Part shown: positions 37,617 through 48,569 of the stretch, one piece after another
Position numbering within the stretch: position 1 is the stretch's first letter
Layout: each line of letters opens with the position of its first letter
NCBI RefSeq assembly: GCF_001693755.1
Contig: NZ_LYST01000034.1
Location: 33,485-97,484 of the forward strand
Origin: Gilliamella sp. wkB171
GTDB taxonomy: Bacteria; Pseudomonadota; Gammaproteobacteria; Enterobacterales; Orbaceae
DNA length: 64,000 nt
Direction of reading: 5' to 3'
Made by a program: the position numbers and the translations under genes
Notes under the pieces: generated by a model
What the model was told of the DNA's origin: nothing
The model's input: the letters and a program-made list of their open reading frames with translations, nothing else
Database searches by the model: none

Positions 37617-40397
37617 TTAATGTGCTTCATCCCAATTATTACCCACACCAACATCCACTTTTAATGGGACTGATAATTGGTAACAATTTTCCATAATAGA
37701 TTTAATTTCAGTTCGATACGCATCAACTAATTCATGCTTAACCTCAAACACTAACTCATCGTGCACTTGCATAACCATTCTTATATTGCCAGCTTGCTGT
37801 TTTTTAATCCATTTGTTCATCTCAATCATGGCGATTTTGATAATATCAGCAGCAGTGCCTTGCATCGGCGCATTAATCGCTGCGCGTTCTGCGCCGCGGC
37901 GCTCAATACCATTTGTTGAGGTAATTTTTGGTAGATATAAACGTCGCCCCGATAATGTTTCAACATAACCATGTTCAGCGGCAAACTGACGCGTTTGTTC
38001 CATATAAATTTGCACACCCGGATAGCGTTCAAAATAACGATCAATATAAAATTGCGCTTCTTTACGAGCTACATTGATTTGTTTCGACAAACCAAAAGCA
38101 CTCATGCCATAAATCAGTCCAAAATTCACCGCTTTTGCTCGACGCCTTTCTTCTGATGTCACTTCACTTTCTGATTTACCTAAAATTTCGCCCGCAGTTA
38201 CACGGTGAATATCTTTGTCATGAGCAAAAGCATTAAGTAGACTTTTATCTTGCGATAAATGCGCCATTATACGTAGCTCAATTTGGGAGTAATCAGCCGA
38301 GATGATCTTATACCCTTCTGGGGCGATAAACGCTTGACGAATGCGGCGACCTTCTTCATTTCTAACTGGAATATTTTGTAAATTTGGGTCATTGGAAGAC
38401 AAGCGCCCTGTCACTGTACCAATTTGGTTATAATTGGTATGGATACGATGATCAATAGGGCTAATCATTAACGGTAATTTATCGGTATAGGTATTTTTTA
38501 ATTTTGCCAAGCCGCGATAAAACAAAATTATACGTGGCAATTGATAATTGTTAGCAAGTTCACTTAATACTTCTTCACTGGTTGAGGGATCGCCCTTAGG
38601 TGTTTTTTTCAATACCGGCAATTGATGTTTATCAAATAAAATAGCTTGTATTTGTTTTGGCGAAGCTGGATTAAATTTTTCGCCAGCCAGTAATTGTAGT
38701 TGCTGCTCGGTTTCCCTAAGTTTGGTATCCAATTCCTTTGAATATTCATTGAGTAACTTAGCATCGACTAATACCCCTGTTCTTTCCATCTCGGCAAGTA
38801 CCAGAGCAAGCGGCATTTCAACATCAGTAAAGAGTTTGATTAATTTTGGATCTTTTTCAAGGCTTGGCCACAATTTATTATGCAGCTGTAACGTAATATC
38901 CGCATCTTCAGCGGCATATTGGGTGGTTCTTTCAATATCAATGGCATCAATAGTTAGCTGTTTTTTATCTAACTTAGTCAGCTCATTATAAGTAATAGTT
39001 TTATGATTCAAGTAACGATTAGCCATACTATCCATATCATGGCGTTCGGTGCTATTTAAGACATAAGATTCAAGCATCGTATCAAAAGCAATGCCTTGCA
39101 CTTTAATATCATAATTAGCCAAAACACTATAATCAAACTTAGCATTTTGCGCGATCTTTTTGATATTAGGATTTTCTAAAATTGGTTTTAATTTTGCTAA
39201 TACTTCATCAAGTGGTAACTGATCTGGAACTCCTAAGTATTGATGAGCTAGAGGAATATAAGCGGCTTGATAAGGAACGACACTTAACGATATTCCAACG
39301 AGTTTAGCATGCACATGATCAACACTATCTGTTTCTGTATCAAAAGCAAATTGCTTACTACTACTTAACTTAGTGAGCCATTGCTCAAGTTGTGCTGAAG
39401 TTAAAATGCATTGATAATCAGTTTCACGCTTCGCTTTAACTGTACTCTCATCGTCAGTAAACAGCGAAAGATTATCATTAATTTCGGTTACTCGTCCTTT
39501 CTGCTGTTTTAAAAAGCTACCAGCCATTAACTCTTTTTGCCAGCGATGAAAACCGTAGTAGGCAAATAATTCGTTTAATGCATTGACATCAATATCACTT
39601 ACCATCAGTTGTTCGCTGGTAAAATCTAATTCTACATCAGTTTTAATGGTGGCAAGTAGATAAGAGAGTTCAGCCTCTTTTTGGTTATCAATCAGTTTTT
39701 GTTTTAAAGATTTTGCGCCACGAATTGAAAGTTTTTCAATTTCATCAAGACGAGCATAAATATCTGTGATGCCACTAAATTCAGCTAATAAGCTTTGAGC
39801 TGTTTTTTCACCAATACCAGGAACGCCAGGAATATTATCGGAAGAATCGCCACGCAGTGCTAAATAATCAATAATTTTCTCGGGTGGAACACCAAATTTT
39901 TCCATCACCCCTTGAGGATTAAGTACGGTGTTATTCATAGTGTTAATTAAAGTAATGTTATTACTCACTAACTGAGCCATATCTTTATCACCAGTACTAA
40001 TTAGCACATCCAAATTTTCGCTTTCAGCTTGTCTGGCTAACGTACCAATAACATCATCGGCTTCAACACCTTCAATACATAGTAAAGGTAATCCCATCGC
40101 TTTCAAAATAGTATGAATAGGCTCAATTTGCGGTCGAAGATTTTCAGGCATCGCCTCTCGGGTTGCTTTATATTCGCTATAAATCTCATTACGAAAAGAT
40201 CCCCCTTTAGCATCAAAAACCACAGCGATATGAGTCGGATTAAATTGGTTAATTAAACTACGAATCATATTAATGACACCAAAAATAGCCCCTGTTGGTT
40301 CACCTTTGGCATTAGTTAACGGAGGACATGCAAAAAAAGCACGATAAAGATAAGAAGATCCATCAATTAAGATAATGGGTGTGTCATTTGGCATCAT
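37617..40397 (-). CDS. polA: DNA polymerase I
   Basis: Repair and Okazaki-fragment polymerase, 926 residues from ATG 40397. Three domains are intact: 5'-3' exonuclease (about 1-290; LIDGSSYLYRAFFA, GEKTAQSLLAEF), 3'-5' exonuclease (about 325-520; FAFDTETDSVDHVHAKLVG with the metal Asp and Glu present), and polymerase (ADYSQIELRIMAHLSQD motif A, RRRAKAVNFGLIYGMSAFGL O helix, MQVHDELVFEV motif C). GTG 40403 and ATG 40394 are alternative starts; an AGG lies 5 bases before 40397. A 13-bp inverted repeat abuts the ribosome site. Confidence 0.96.
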   Translation of the reverse strand: MMPNDTPIILIDGSSYLYRAFFACPPLTNAKGEPTGAIFGVINMIRSLINQFNPTHIAVVFDAKGGSFRNEIYSEYKATREAMPENLRPQIEPIHTILKAMGLPLLCIEGVEADDVIGTLARQAESENLDVLISTGDKDMAQLVSNNITLINTMNNTVLNPQGVMEKFGVPPEKIIDYLALRGDSSDNIPGVPGIGEKTAQSLLAEFSGITDIYARLDEIEKLSIRGAKSLKQKLIDNQKEAELSYLLATIKTDVELDFTSEQLMVSDIDVNALNELFAYYGFHRWQKELMAGSFLKQQKGRVTEINDNLSLFTDDESTVKAKRETDYQCILTSAQLEQWLTKLSSSKQFAFDTETDSVDHVHAKLVGISLSVVPYQAAYIPLAHQYLGVPDQLPLDEVLAKLKPILENPNIKKIAQNAKFDYSVLANYDIKVQGIAFDTMLESYVLNSTERHDMDSMANRYLNHKTITYNELTKLDKKQLTIDAIDIERTTQYAAEDADITLQLHNKLWPSLEKDPKLIKLFTDVEMPLALVLAEMERTGVLVDAKLLNEYSKELDTKLRETEQQLQLLAGEKFNPASPKQIQAILFDKHQLPVLKKTPKGDPSTSEEVLSELANNYQLPRIILFYRGLAKLKNTYTDKLPLMISPIDHRIHTNYNQIGTVTGRLSSNDPNLQNIPVRNEEGRRIRQAFIAPEGYKIISADYSQIELRIMAHLSQDKSLLNAFAHDKDIHRVTAGEILGKSESEVTSEERRRAKAVNFGLIYGMSAFGLSKQINVARKEAQFYIDRYFERYPGVQIYMEQTRQFAAEHGYVETLSGRRLYLPKITSTNGIERRGAERAAINAPMQGTAADIIKIAMIEMNKWIKKQQAGNIRMVMQVHDELVFEVKHELVDAYRTEIKSIMENCYQLSVPLKVDVGVGNNWDEAH

Positions 40398-40404
40398 AAT
40401 CACC

Positions 40405-40440
40405 TAGGTTATGCTATATAATAGTCAATAGTATAACCTA
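40405..40440. repeat. Inverted repeat at the polA start
   Basis: Arms TAGGTTATGCTAT (40405-40417) and ATAGTATAACCTA (40428-40440) pair over 13 positions with one G-U, around a 10-base loop. On the minus strand it lies directly before polA and its 3' arm includes the AGG of the ribosome site. Confidence 0.75.
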
Positions 40441-40594
40441 ATTGGCAATAATATTCTTATTATGACCGATAATATAACGTAAAAATGTTTAATGTAAGTC
40501 ATACACTTTAGTATAAAAAACGCGTAAAAAACTGTATCTTACACTGTGACTGTTATATAATATCGTATCTATTTTTTGCCTGAGTATTTGATAA

Positions 40595-41254
40595 ATGACA
40601 CAATTAAGTCTAGCTGCGCAAAAAGTCAAAGCGGCCTTAGCTGATAAAAATCTTGAAACGCCATCATGTCGTCTAGCTATGGATAATAGTGAGCGTAAGG
40701 CTAAAATTGAGGCTCATTTTCGTGAAATTATGAAGTTAATGGAACTTGATTTAACAGATGACAGTCTGGCTGAAACACCACATCGAGTTTCTAAAATGTA
40801 CGTTGATGAGATTTTTTCGGGGCTTTACTATGAAAACTTTCCGAAAATCACCTTAATTGAAAATAAAATGCAAGTTGACGAAATGATAACCGTTAGGGAT
40901 ATTACGCTTACCAGTGTTTGCGAACACCATTTTGTCACCATCGACGGCAAAGCAACAGTTTCTTATATTCCTAAAGATAAAGTGATTGGTTTATCAAAAA
41001 TTAATCGTATAGTTGAATTTTTTTCGCAGCGCCCTCAAGTACAAGAACGACTGACCCAACAAATTTTAGTCGCACTACAGACCTTATTGGGAACGGTCAA
41101 TGTAGCAGTATCTATTGATGCAACCCACTATTGTGTTAAAGCGCGAGGCATTAAAGATTCAAGCAGTAGAACAACGACAACAGCTTTAGGCGGCGGGTTT
41201 AAAACAAACCCAAGTACTAGACAAGAATTTTTACGAGCACTCAATCATTATTAA
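40595..41254 (+). CDS. folE: GTP cyclohydrolase I
   Basis: Converts GTP to 7,8-dihydroneopterin triphosphate, the first step of folate synthesis. The 219-residue protein shows [17 protein letters not shown] (zinc Cys and His, near residues 110-113), [25 protein letters not shown], and [10 protein letters not shown] with the second zinc Cys near residue 181. Length matches E. coli FolE (222). Divergent from polA; a TATAAT element lies near 40556-40561. Confidence 0.96.
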   Translation: MTQLSLAAQKVKAALADKNLETPSCRLAMDNSERKAKIEAHFREIMKLMELDLTDDSLAETPHRVSKMYVDEIFSGLYYENFPKITLIENKMQVDEMITVRDITLTSVCEHHFVTIDGKATVSYIPKDKVIGLSKINRIVEFFSQRPQVQERLTQQILVALQTLLGTVNVAVSIDATHYCVKARGIKDSSSRTTTTALGGGFKTNPSTRQEFLRALNHY

Positions 41255-41432
41255 CAACAATAACCCGATTTGATTGATATTGATGTTAAGCCCAAACTTA
41301 GCATTAAATATCGGTCCAAAACATATTAAAATAAGTGATGTAAGACAATAACAAATCCGGCTTTATATTGCGTGCATCTTCAAGAAAGATTGGTATAATT
41401 CTCGGCTACTTAATATAAATAACATTGTTTTC

Positions 41433-42371
41433 ATGAAGATTATCCGTGGTATCGCTAATTTAAAAAATCAATTTTCTCAATGCGTTTTAACATTAGGAAA
41501 TTTTGATGGTGTGCATTTGGGTCACCAGCAATTAATTCATCATCTTATTAAACAAGGTAAAAAATTAAATTTACCGACTGTTTTAATGTTATTTGAACCA
41601 CAGCCATTAGAGTTTTTTAATCCTAATAATGCGCCCTCACGGCTAACATCATTTCAAGAAAAGGTGATTTTTATTAAAGAACTTGGGATTGATTATATTA
41701 TAGCGATTCCATTTACTCAGACCTTTGCCCGCATGTCAGCTGATTGTTTTATTCAAGATTGGTTAATCAATAAGCTAAAAGCCAAATTTATCACTATTGG
41801 TGATGACTTTCGATTTGGATTCGAACGGCAAGGTGATATCAACCTTTTACAACACTATGCACATCAACACGATTTTACTGTGGAAAATATGCCAACATTT
41901 GTTTGGAATCATTTAAGAATTAGTAGCACAGCAGTGCGCCAAGCTTTGTTGAATAATGATTTTCAATTAGCACACAGTTTATTAGGGCGTGATTACACCA
42001 TCCAAGGTCGTGTGGTGCACGGTAATGCGTTGGCAAGACAACTTGGTTTTCCAACAGCTAATATTCATCTACATCGCAAAAAGCCAGCATTGCAAGGGGT
42101 TTATGTGGTTAAAGTTAAAAATTGCTGTAACCAACAATATTATTTTGGCATTGCTAATATTGGCTTAAGACCGACTATTCAAGGAAAAAAAGCAGTTTTA
42201 GAAGTGAATCTATTTGACTTTTCGGGTGACATTTATGGACAATATTTAGACGTGACATTTGTCCAAAAATTACGCGACGAGAAAAAATTCGACTCATTGG
42301 CTGAGTTAAAACAACAAATTACACAAGATGTTTGCACTGCCAAACAGATCAGTGCACAATTAACCCATTAA
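41433..42371 (+). CDS. ribF: Bifunctional riboflavin kinase/FAD synthetase
   Basis: Phosphorylates riboflavin to FMN and adenylates FMN to FAD. The 312-residue protein has an N-terminal adenylyltransferase domain (LGNFDGVHLGHQQLIHHL near residue 20; ISSTAVRQALLNND near 165) and a C-terminal kinase domain (GRVVHGNALARQLGFPTANI near 195). First gene of ribF-ileS-lspA-ispH, the standard gammaproteobacterial cluster; ileS starts 40 bases downstream. Confidence 0.96.
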   Translation: MKIIRGIANLKNQFSQCVLTLGNFDGVHLGHQQLIHHLIKQGKKLNLPTVLMLFEPQPLEFFNPNNAPSRLTSFQEKVIFIKELGIDYIIAIPFTQTFARMSADCFIQDWLINKLKAKFITIGDDFRFGFERQGDINLLQHYAHQHDFTVENMPTFVWNHLRISSTAVRQALLNNDFQLAHSLLGRDYTIQGRVVHGNALARQLGFPTANIHLHRKKPALQGVYVVKVKNCCNQQYYFGIANIGLRPTIQGKKAVLEVNLFDFSGDIYGQYLDVTFVQKLRDEKKFDSLAELKQQITQDVCTAKQISAQLTH

Positions 42372-42411
42372 AAAGAAGTAGTATCAACCAAATTAACTGG
42401 AATAAATCAGC

Positions 42412-45219
42412 ATGACAGATTATAAAAATACACTAAACTTACCGGAAACGGGCTTTCCAATGCGAGGCGATCTTGCTAAACGAGAACCGGCAATGTTACA
42501 AAATTGGTACGATAAAGAACTTTATCGTAAAATCCGCCAAGTAAAAAAGGGTAAAAAAGCCTTTATTTTGCATGATGGACCTCCATATGCCAATGGCAAA
42601 CTTCATATTGGTCATGCAGTTAACAAAATAATTAAAGATATTATTATTAAATCAAAAGGTTTAAGTGGTTATGATTCCCCATATATTCCAGGTTGGGACT
42701 GTCACGGTTTACCGATTGAGCAAAAAGTTGAAGAACAAGTAGGAAAACCGGGCGTAAAAGTAACACCTGCTGAGTTTCGTCAAATTTGTCGTGATTATGC
42801 CGCTTCACAAGTTGAACTACAAAAAGCCGATTTTATTCGTATGGGTGTACTGGGTGATTGGCAAAATCCATACCGTACAATGGACTATGATACTGAGGCG
42901 AATATTATTCGGGCTTTAGGTAGAGTGATTCAAAATGGTCATTTAGTCAAAGGCGCTAAACCTGTTTATTGGTGTACTGATTGTATGTCATCGTTAGCTG
43001 AAGCCGAAGTTGAATACTACGATAAATCTTCACCAGCCATTGACGTAAAATTTAAAGCGATGGATAACCAAGCTGTTGCCAATAAATTTGGTGTTAATAC
43101 TGATTTAACTATCTATGCCGTGATTTGGACAACAACACCTTGGACATTACCAGCAAGCCGAGGTATTGCCTTAAATGCTGACGTTGAGTATCAACTAGTA
43201 CAAATCAATGATAAAGAGTGTTTAATTTTAGCGACTGATCTTGTCGAATCCGTTATGAAACGTGCCGAGATCTCAGCGTGGAAAATTATTGGCAGCTGTA
43301 AAGGTGATGCTCTAGAACTATTACGCTTTAAACACCCTTTCCTTGACTTTGACGAACCTATTGTACTGGGTGATCATGTTACCGTTGATGCCGGTACAGG
43401 TGCAGTGCACACCGCACCAGGTCACGGCGCGGAAGACTTTATTGTCGGTCAAAAATATGGTCTTGAAGTGGCTAATCCTGTTGGTGGCAATGGCTGCTAT
43501 TTACCGGGTACAGGTGCAGGTTTAGATGGCTTATTTGTATTTAAAGCTAACAAAGTTGTAATTGAAATTTTAAAAGAAAATAATGCATTACTGCATTTTG
43601 AAAACATTGAACATAGTTACCCATGTTGTTGGCGACATAAAACACCGGTCATTTACCGAGCAACACCACAATGGTTCATCAGCATGGACAAGCAAGGGCT
43701 ACGTGCACAATCATTAAAAGAGATCAAACAAGTTCGTTGGATCCCTGATTGGGGACAAGCGCGAATTGAAACCATGGTAGCAAACCGTCCAGATTGGTGT
43801 ATTTCTCGTCAACGCACATGGGGCGTACCAATGACGTTATTTGTGCATAAAGAGACCGAAGCGCTACACCCAGACACATTAGCGTTAATTGAAAAAGTCG
43901 CTAAATTAGTTGAACAAAATGGTATTCAAGCTTGGTGGGATGCTGATATTAAAGATCTATTAGGTCCTGATGCCGATGATTACCGTAAAGTACCCGACAC
44001 ATTAGATGTCTGGTTTGATTCCGGATCAACTTTCTATTCAGTCGTTGGTGTTCGTCCGGAATTTGCAGGTCATGAAGCAGACATGTACCTAGAAGGTTCA
44101 GATCAGCACCGTGGTTGGTTTATGTCTTCATTAATGTTATCAACTGCGATTGATAACAAAGCTCCTTATCAGCAAGTATTGACCCATGGCTTTGTAGTTG
44201 ATGGTCAAGGCCGCAAAATGTCAAAATCACTTGGCAACATTGTGACACCACAAGAAGTGATGAATAAACTGGGAGCAGATATTTTACGTTTATGGATCGC
44301 ATCAACTGATTATTCGGGTGAAATGAGCTATTCCGATGAAATTATCAAACGCTCAGCCGATAGCTATCGTCGAATTCGTAATACAGCTCGCTTCTTATTA
44401 GCTAACTTAAATGGCTTTGACCCAGCTAAGGATATGGTAAAACCGGAAGATATGGTGGTGCTAGATCGATGGGCTGTTAGTAATGCTAAAGAAGCGCAAG
44501 AACAAATCATACAAGCTTATGAAAACTATGACTTCCATAAAGTTGTTCAACGTATTATGCAGTTCTGTTCGATCGAAATGGGCTCATTCTATTTAGATAT
44601 TATTAAAGATCGCCAATATACAGCAAAAAGCGACAGTATTGCTCGCCATAGTTGCCAGACAGCGCTATATCACATTGCGCAAGCCATGGTACGTTGGATA
44701 GCGCCGGTATTATCGTTCACAGCGGATGAAATTTGGCAATACTTACCAGCATCACAAAAATCAGAATTTGTGTTTGAAGATGAATGGTATTGTTCACTCT
44801 TTAGTTTATCTGATAGTGAAGCATTAAATAGCGAATATTGGGCACAAATTTTAGCTATTCGTAGCGAAGTCAATAAAGTGCTTGAACAAGGTCGTAACGA
44901 TAAAGTAATTGGTGGTTCACTTGAGGCTGCTGTGACACTTTATGCCGATGCAAAAATTGCTGATGCTTTAGCAAAATTAGAAAATGAGTTACGTTTTGTT
45001 TTATTAACTTCACAAGCTAGTGTTAAAACTTTAGAGTCTGCGCCTGAATCAGCAATACAAAGCGATATCAAAGGTTTGAAAATTGAATTGGCTAAAGCGC
45101 AAGGAGATAAATGTCCTCGTTGCTGGCATTATACTGTCGATAATGATCCAACAACGCATTTATGCAAACGTTGTGAACAAAACATCCATGGTAATGGTGA
45201 AATCAGACATTTTGCTTAA
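42412..45219 (+). CDS. ileS: Isoleucyl-tRNA synthetase
   Basis: Charges tRNA-Ile and edits misacylated valine. The 935-residue class I enzyme shows the HIGH motif in [18 protein letters not shown] near residue 60, CP1 editing-domain segments ([19 protein letters not shown]), KMSKS in [10 protein letters not shown] near residue 603, and a C-terminal zinc finger CPRCWHY...CKRC. Length matches E. coli IleS (938). Confidence 0.97.
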   Translation: MTDYKNTLNLPETGFPMRGDLAKREPAMLQNWYDKELYRKIRQVKKGKKAFILHDGPPYANGKLHIGHAVNKIIKDIIIKSKGLSGYDSPYIPGWDCHGLPIEQKVEEQVGKPGVKVTPAEFRQICRDYAASQVELQKADFIRMGVLGDWQNPYRTMDYDTEANIIRALGRVIQNGHLVKGAKPVYWCTDCMSSLAEAEVEYYDKSSPAIDVKFKAMDNQAVANKFGVNTDLTIYAVIWTTTPWTLPASRGIALNADVEYQLVQINDKECLILATDLVESVMKRAEISAWKIIGSCKGDALELLRFKHPFLDFDEPIVLGDHVTVDAGTGAVHTAPGHGAEDFIVGQKYGLEVANPVGGNGCYLPGTGAGLDGLFVFKANKVVIEILKENNALLHFENIEHSYPCCWRHKTPVIYRATPQWFISMDKQGLRAQSLKEIKQVRWIPDWGQARIETMVANRPDWCISRQRTWGVPMTLFVHKETEALHPDTLALIEKVAKLVEQNGIQAWWDADIKDLLGPDADDYRKVPDTLDVWFDSGSTFYSVVGVRPEFAGHEADMYLEGSDQHRGWFMSSLMLSTAIDNKAPYQQVLTHGFVVDGQGRKMSKSLGNIVTPQEVMNKLGADILRLWIASTDYSGEMSYSDEIIKRSADSYRRIRNTARFLLANLNGFDPAKDMVKPEDMVVLDRWAVSNAKEAQEQIIQAYENYDFHKVVQRIMQFCSIEMGSFYLDIIKDRQYTAKSDSIARHSCQTALYHIAQAMVRWIAPVLSFTADEIWQYLPASQKSEFVFEDEWYCSLFSLSDSEALNSEYWAQILAIRSEVNKVLEQGRNDKVIGGSLEAAVTLYADAKIADALAKLENELRFVLLTSQASVKTLESAPESAIQSDIKGLKIELAKAQGDKCPRCWHYTVDNDPTTHLCKRCEQNIHGNGEIRHFA

Positions 45220-45285
45220 TAAATAGTCATTAATTCATCAAACAAGGGTTATAGGCAACCACACTATAACAATTTAATTTCTTTA

Positions 45286-45305
45286 CCGCCGACAATTGTC
45301 GGCGG
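45286..45305. repeat. Perfect 20-bp palindrome just before lspA
   Basis: CCGCCGACAA is followed immediately by its exact complement TTGTCGGCGG, ending 7 bases before the lspA ATG. It contains the most GC-rich bases of the gap and could form a stem that hides the lspA ribosome site, or act as a protein site. Confidence 0.8.
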
Positions 45306-45312
45306 AAACATA

Positions 45313-45798
45313 ATGAGCATATACGCTATGAAAAAAAACAATGGGCTTTACTGGCTATTGTTAGCAATAGTCGTTTTTATTGTTGATATTGCAAGTAAAT
45401 TCTGGATATTAGATCGCTTTGCTTTATATGAGTCAGTTAATCTTTTACCTTTCTTCTCAATCACTTATGTGCGTAATATTGGTGCAGCCTTTAGTATTTT
45501 TGAAGGTCAACGTTGGATGCTTGCATCTATTGCATTAATTATTAGTGCTGTAATTATCTATATGTTATATCGCAATACAGGCAGACAAAAATTAGAAAAC
45601 TTTTCATTATCATTAATTTTAGGGGGCGCATTAGGAAATTTATTCGATCGCCTTTACCATGGTTTTGTTGTCGATTTTCTTGATGTCAATTTTGGTGATT
45701 GGCACTATCCAACATTTAATATTGCAGACTGTGCAATTTGCGTAGGTATTGGATTATTTATTCTTAGCAGCTTAAAAAAACCAAAGAAGACCATCTAA
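45313..45798 (+). CDS. lspA: Lipoprotein signal peptidase (signal peptidase II)
   Basis: Inner-membrane aspartyl protease that cleaves prolipoproteins after lipidation. The 161-residue protein has four hydrophobic helices; the catalytic Asp pair is in [18 protein letters not shown] and [11 protein letters not shown]. The segment [15 protein letters not shown] is also conserved. An internal ATG at 45328 is an alternative start. ispH begins 1 base after its stop. Confidence 0.95.
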   Translation: MSIYAMKKNNGLYWLLLAIVVFIVDIASKFWILDRFALYESVNLLPFFSITYVRNIGAAFSIFEGQRWMLASIALIISAVIIYMLYRNTGRQKLENFSLSLILGGALGNLFDRLYHGFVVDFLDVNFGDWHYPTFNIADCAICVGIGLFILSSLKKPKKTI

Positions 45799-45799
45799 C

Positions 45800-46747
45800 A
45801 TGCAAATTATTTTAGCGAATCCACGAGGCTTTTGTGCCGGTGTTGATCGTGCGATTACTATCGTTGAACGAGCGCTAGAGTTATTTGGCGCGCCAGTTTA
45901 TGTCCGTCACGAAGTTGTTCATAACCGCTATGTGGTTAATCGCCTTAAAGAGTTAGGGGCTATTTTCATTGAAGAGATCAATGAGGTGCCAGACAATGCA
46001 ATTTTAATTTTTTCAGCACATGGTGTGTCTAAAAGCGTTCGTGAAGAAGCCAAACAGCGCCAACTTCGTATTTTTGATGCCACTTGTCCATTAGTCACTA
46101 AAGTGCATATGGAAGTGGCTCGATCGAGTTATCGAGGTGAAGAAGTCATTTTAATTGGTCATGCTGGACATATTGAAGTCGATGGCACCATGGGGCAGTA
46201 CAATAATCCAGAAGGTGGAATTTATCTGATTGAATCCATTGAAGATGTTGAAAAACTAAAAGTGAAAAACGAACAACACCTTTGTTTTACCACGCAAACC
46301 ACACTATCAGTTGATGATACAGCTGAAATTATTGCTGCACTAAAAAAGCGTTTCCCAAATATCCGCAGCCCTCGTAAAAATGACATTTGTTACGCCACAA
46401 CTAATCGCCAACAAGCGGTTAAACAGCTTGCTTCACAAGCGGATGTGGTATTGGTTGTTGGCTCTAAAAACTCGTCTAATTCAAATCGTTTAGCTGAACT
46501 CGCTAGACGTAATAGCAAGCATGCTTATTTAATTGATTTTGCCTCTGATATTGATCCCGCTTGGTTAGCCAATGCCCGTACAATAGGAGTGACGGCAGGC
46601 GCTTCTGCACCCGATATTTTAGTCCAACAAGTTATCGATCACTTAAAAAATTTAGGTTGTACAACACTCACCGAAACCGACGGTATTTTAGAAAATATTA
46701 CGTTTGAAATACCTAAAGAACTCCGGATTGAAGTAAAAACAAACTAA
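45800..46747 (+). CDS. ispH: 4-hydroxy-3-methylbut-2-enyl diphosphate reductase
   Basis: Last enzyme of the MEP isoprenoid pathway; makes IPP and DMAPP using an iron-sulfur cluster. The three cluster cysteines are in [11 protein letters not shown] (Cys12), [12 protein letters not shown] (about 96) and [11 protein letters not shown] (about 197), with [11 protein letters not shown] and SSNSNRLAE elsewhere. The 315 residues match E. coli IspH (316). In E. coli fkpB lies between lspA and ispH; here the genes are adjacent with one base between them. Confidence 0.96.
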   Translation: MQIILANPRGFCAGVDRAITIVERALELFGAPVYVRHEVVHNRYVVNRLKELGAIFIEEINEVPDNAILIFSAHGVSKSVREEAKQRQLRIFDATCPLVTKVHMEVARSSYRGEEVILIGHAGHIEVDGTMGQYNNPEGGIYLIESIEDVEKLKVKNEQHLCFTTQTTLSVDDTAEIIAALKKRFPNIRSPRKNDICYATTNRQQAVKQLASQADVVLVVGSKNSSNSNRLAELARRNSKHAYLIDFASDIDPAWLANARTIGVTAGASAPDILVQQVIDHLKNLGCTTLTETDGILENITFEIPKELRIEVKTN

Positions 46748-46751
46748 CAGT

Positions 46752-47362
<611 letters not shown>

Positions 47363-48568
47363 ATGAAAAGATTGTCAAAGTTTTTAAAAATTAAAAATAT
47401 TGCTATAACCTTTATTATATTAGCCATTATTTATCTTGTTTATTGGATTTTATCCCCTTCTGAAAAAGCGGTAAATTATATTACCGCCCCAGTGACCAAA
47501 AGTAATATTGAAAAAACTGTTCTTGCCGATGGAACTATCAGTGCTTTTAAGCAAGTAAGCGTTGGTGCTCAGGTTTCGGGTCAGATCAAAAAATTATATG
47601 TGGAATTAGGCGATGAAGTTAAACAAGGCGATATGATTGCCGAAATTGATGATCTTAAACAAAATAATGATTTAAGACAGTCAGAAGCCTCATTAAATAG
47701 TTTAGAAGCTCAACGTAAATCGAAAAAAGCAAAATTAGTTAACTATCAACTTACTTACGATCGTCAATTAAAGTTAGTCAATAAAGGGGTTGGTATTCAA
47801 TCTGATTTAGATGCCGCTAAAGCTGATCTTGATGGAATTAAAGCCGATATAGCAGCACTAGATGCAGATATCATCAGTGCTCAAGTTGCCGTTGATACCG
47901 CTAAAGTGAATTTAGGGTATACTAAAATTCGCTCACCAATTGACGGTGTCATTGTGGCAATTCCGGTTGATCAAGGGCAAACTGTTAACTCTGTTCAAAG
48001 TGCACCAACAATAGTCAAAGTCGCACAACTGGATAAAATGACCATTGAAGCACAAATTTCTGAAGCAGATGTGATTAATGTAAAAAAAGGCATGCCTGTT
48101 TATTTCACGATATTAGGTCAGCCTAATAAACGTTTTGAGGGGTTAACACTACGAGCAATCGAGCCTGCACCAGACTCAATTAATACCGAAAGTTCATCTA
48201 ACTCAAGCACCTCCTCTTCAACAACTAAAACAGCTATCTACTATAATGGTTTGTTTGATGTTGATAATCCAAATCATATTTTACGCATTTCGATGACAGC
48301 TCAAGTTTATATAGTATTATCACAAGCGAAGGATGTGCTTGCGATTCCATCACAAGCTATTGAAAAGAATTTAGATGGCGATAAAGCTATTGTTTACGTA
48401 CTTAATCAACATAATGATATTGAAGAGCGAAAAGTCAGTTTAGGTGTCAATAATAATGTTAATGTTGAAATCAAATCTGGGCTTAAAGAAGGAGAAGTCG
48501 TCATTGTGAGTAGTATCAATGGTGCACAACTCAATCCTAATGGACGGACCCCAAGGATAAGATTCTAA
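47363..48568 (+). CDS. macA: MacA-like periplasmic adaptor of an ABC efflux pump
   Basis: Membrane-fusion adaptor that couples MacB to an outer-membrane channel such as TolC. The protein has one N-terminal helix ([18 protein letters not shown]), a lipoyl half-motif [22 protein letters not shown], a coiled-coil hairpin at about 95-180, and the second lipoyl half [20 protein letters not shown] Ser/Thr-rich insertion near residue 285 ([13 protein letters not shown]) is unlike E. coli MacA. ATG 47363 gives the family-like N terminus, though no start has a clear ribosome site; ATG 47333 adds 10 residues. macB starts 1 base after the stop. Confidence 0.88.
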   Translation: MKRLSKFLKIKNIAITFIILAIIYLVYWILSPSEKAVNYITAPVTKSNIEKTVLADGTISAFKQVSVGAQVSGQIKKLYVELGDEVKQGDMIAEIDDLKQNNDLRQSEASLNSLEAQRKSKKAKLVNYQLTYDRQLKLVNKGVGIQSDLDAAKADLDGIKADIAALDADIISAQVAVDTAKVNLGYTKIRSPIDGVIVAIPVDQGQTVNSVQSAPTIVKVAQLDKMTIEAQISEADVINVKKGMPVYFTILGQPNKRFEGLTLRAIEPAPDSINTESSSNSSTSSSTTKTAIYYNGLFDVDNPNHILRISMTAQVYIVLSQAKDVLAIPSQAIEKNLDGDKAIVYVLNQHNDIEERKVSLGVNNNVNVEIKSGLKEGEVVIVSSINGAQLNPNGRTPRIRF

Positions 48569-48569
48569 T

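Noticed and set aside
40540..40560. LexA-like site near folE
   Set aside because: CTGT is present but the matching ACAG half is not at the right distance.
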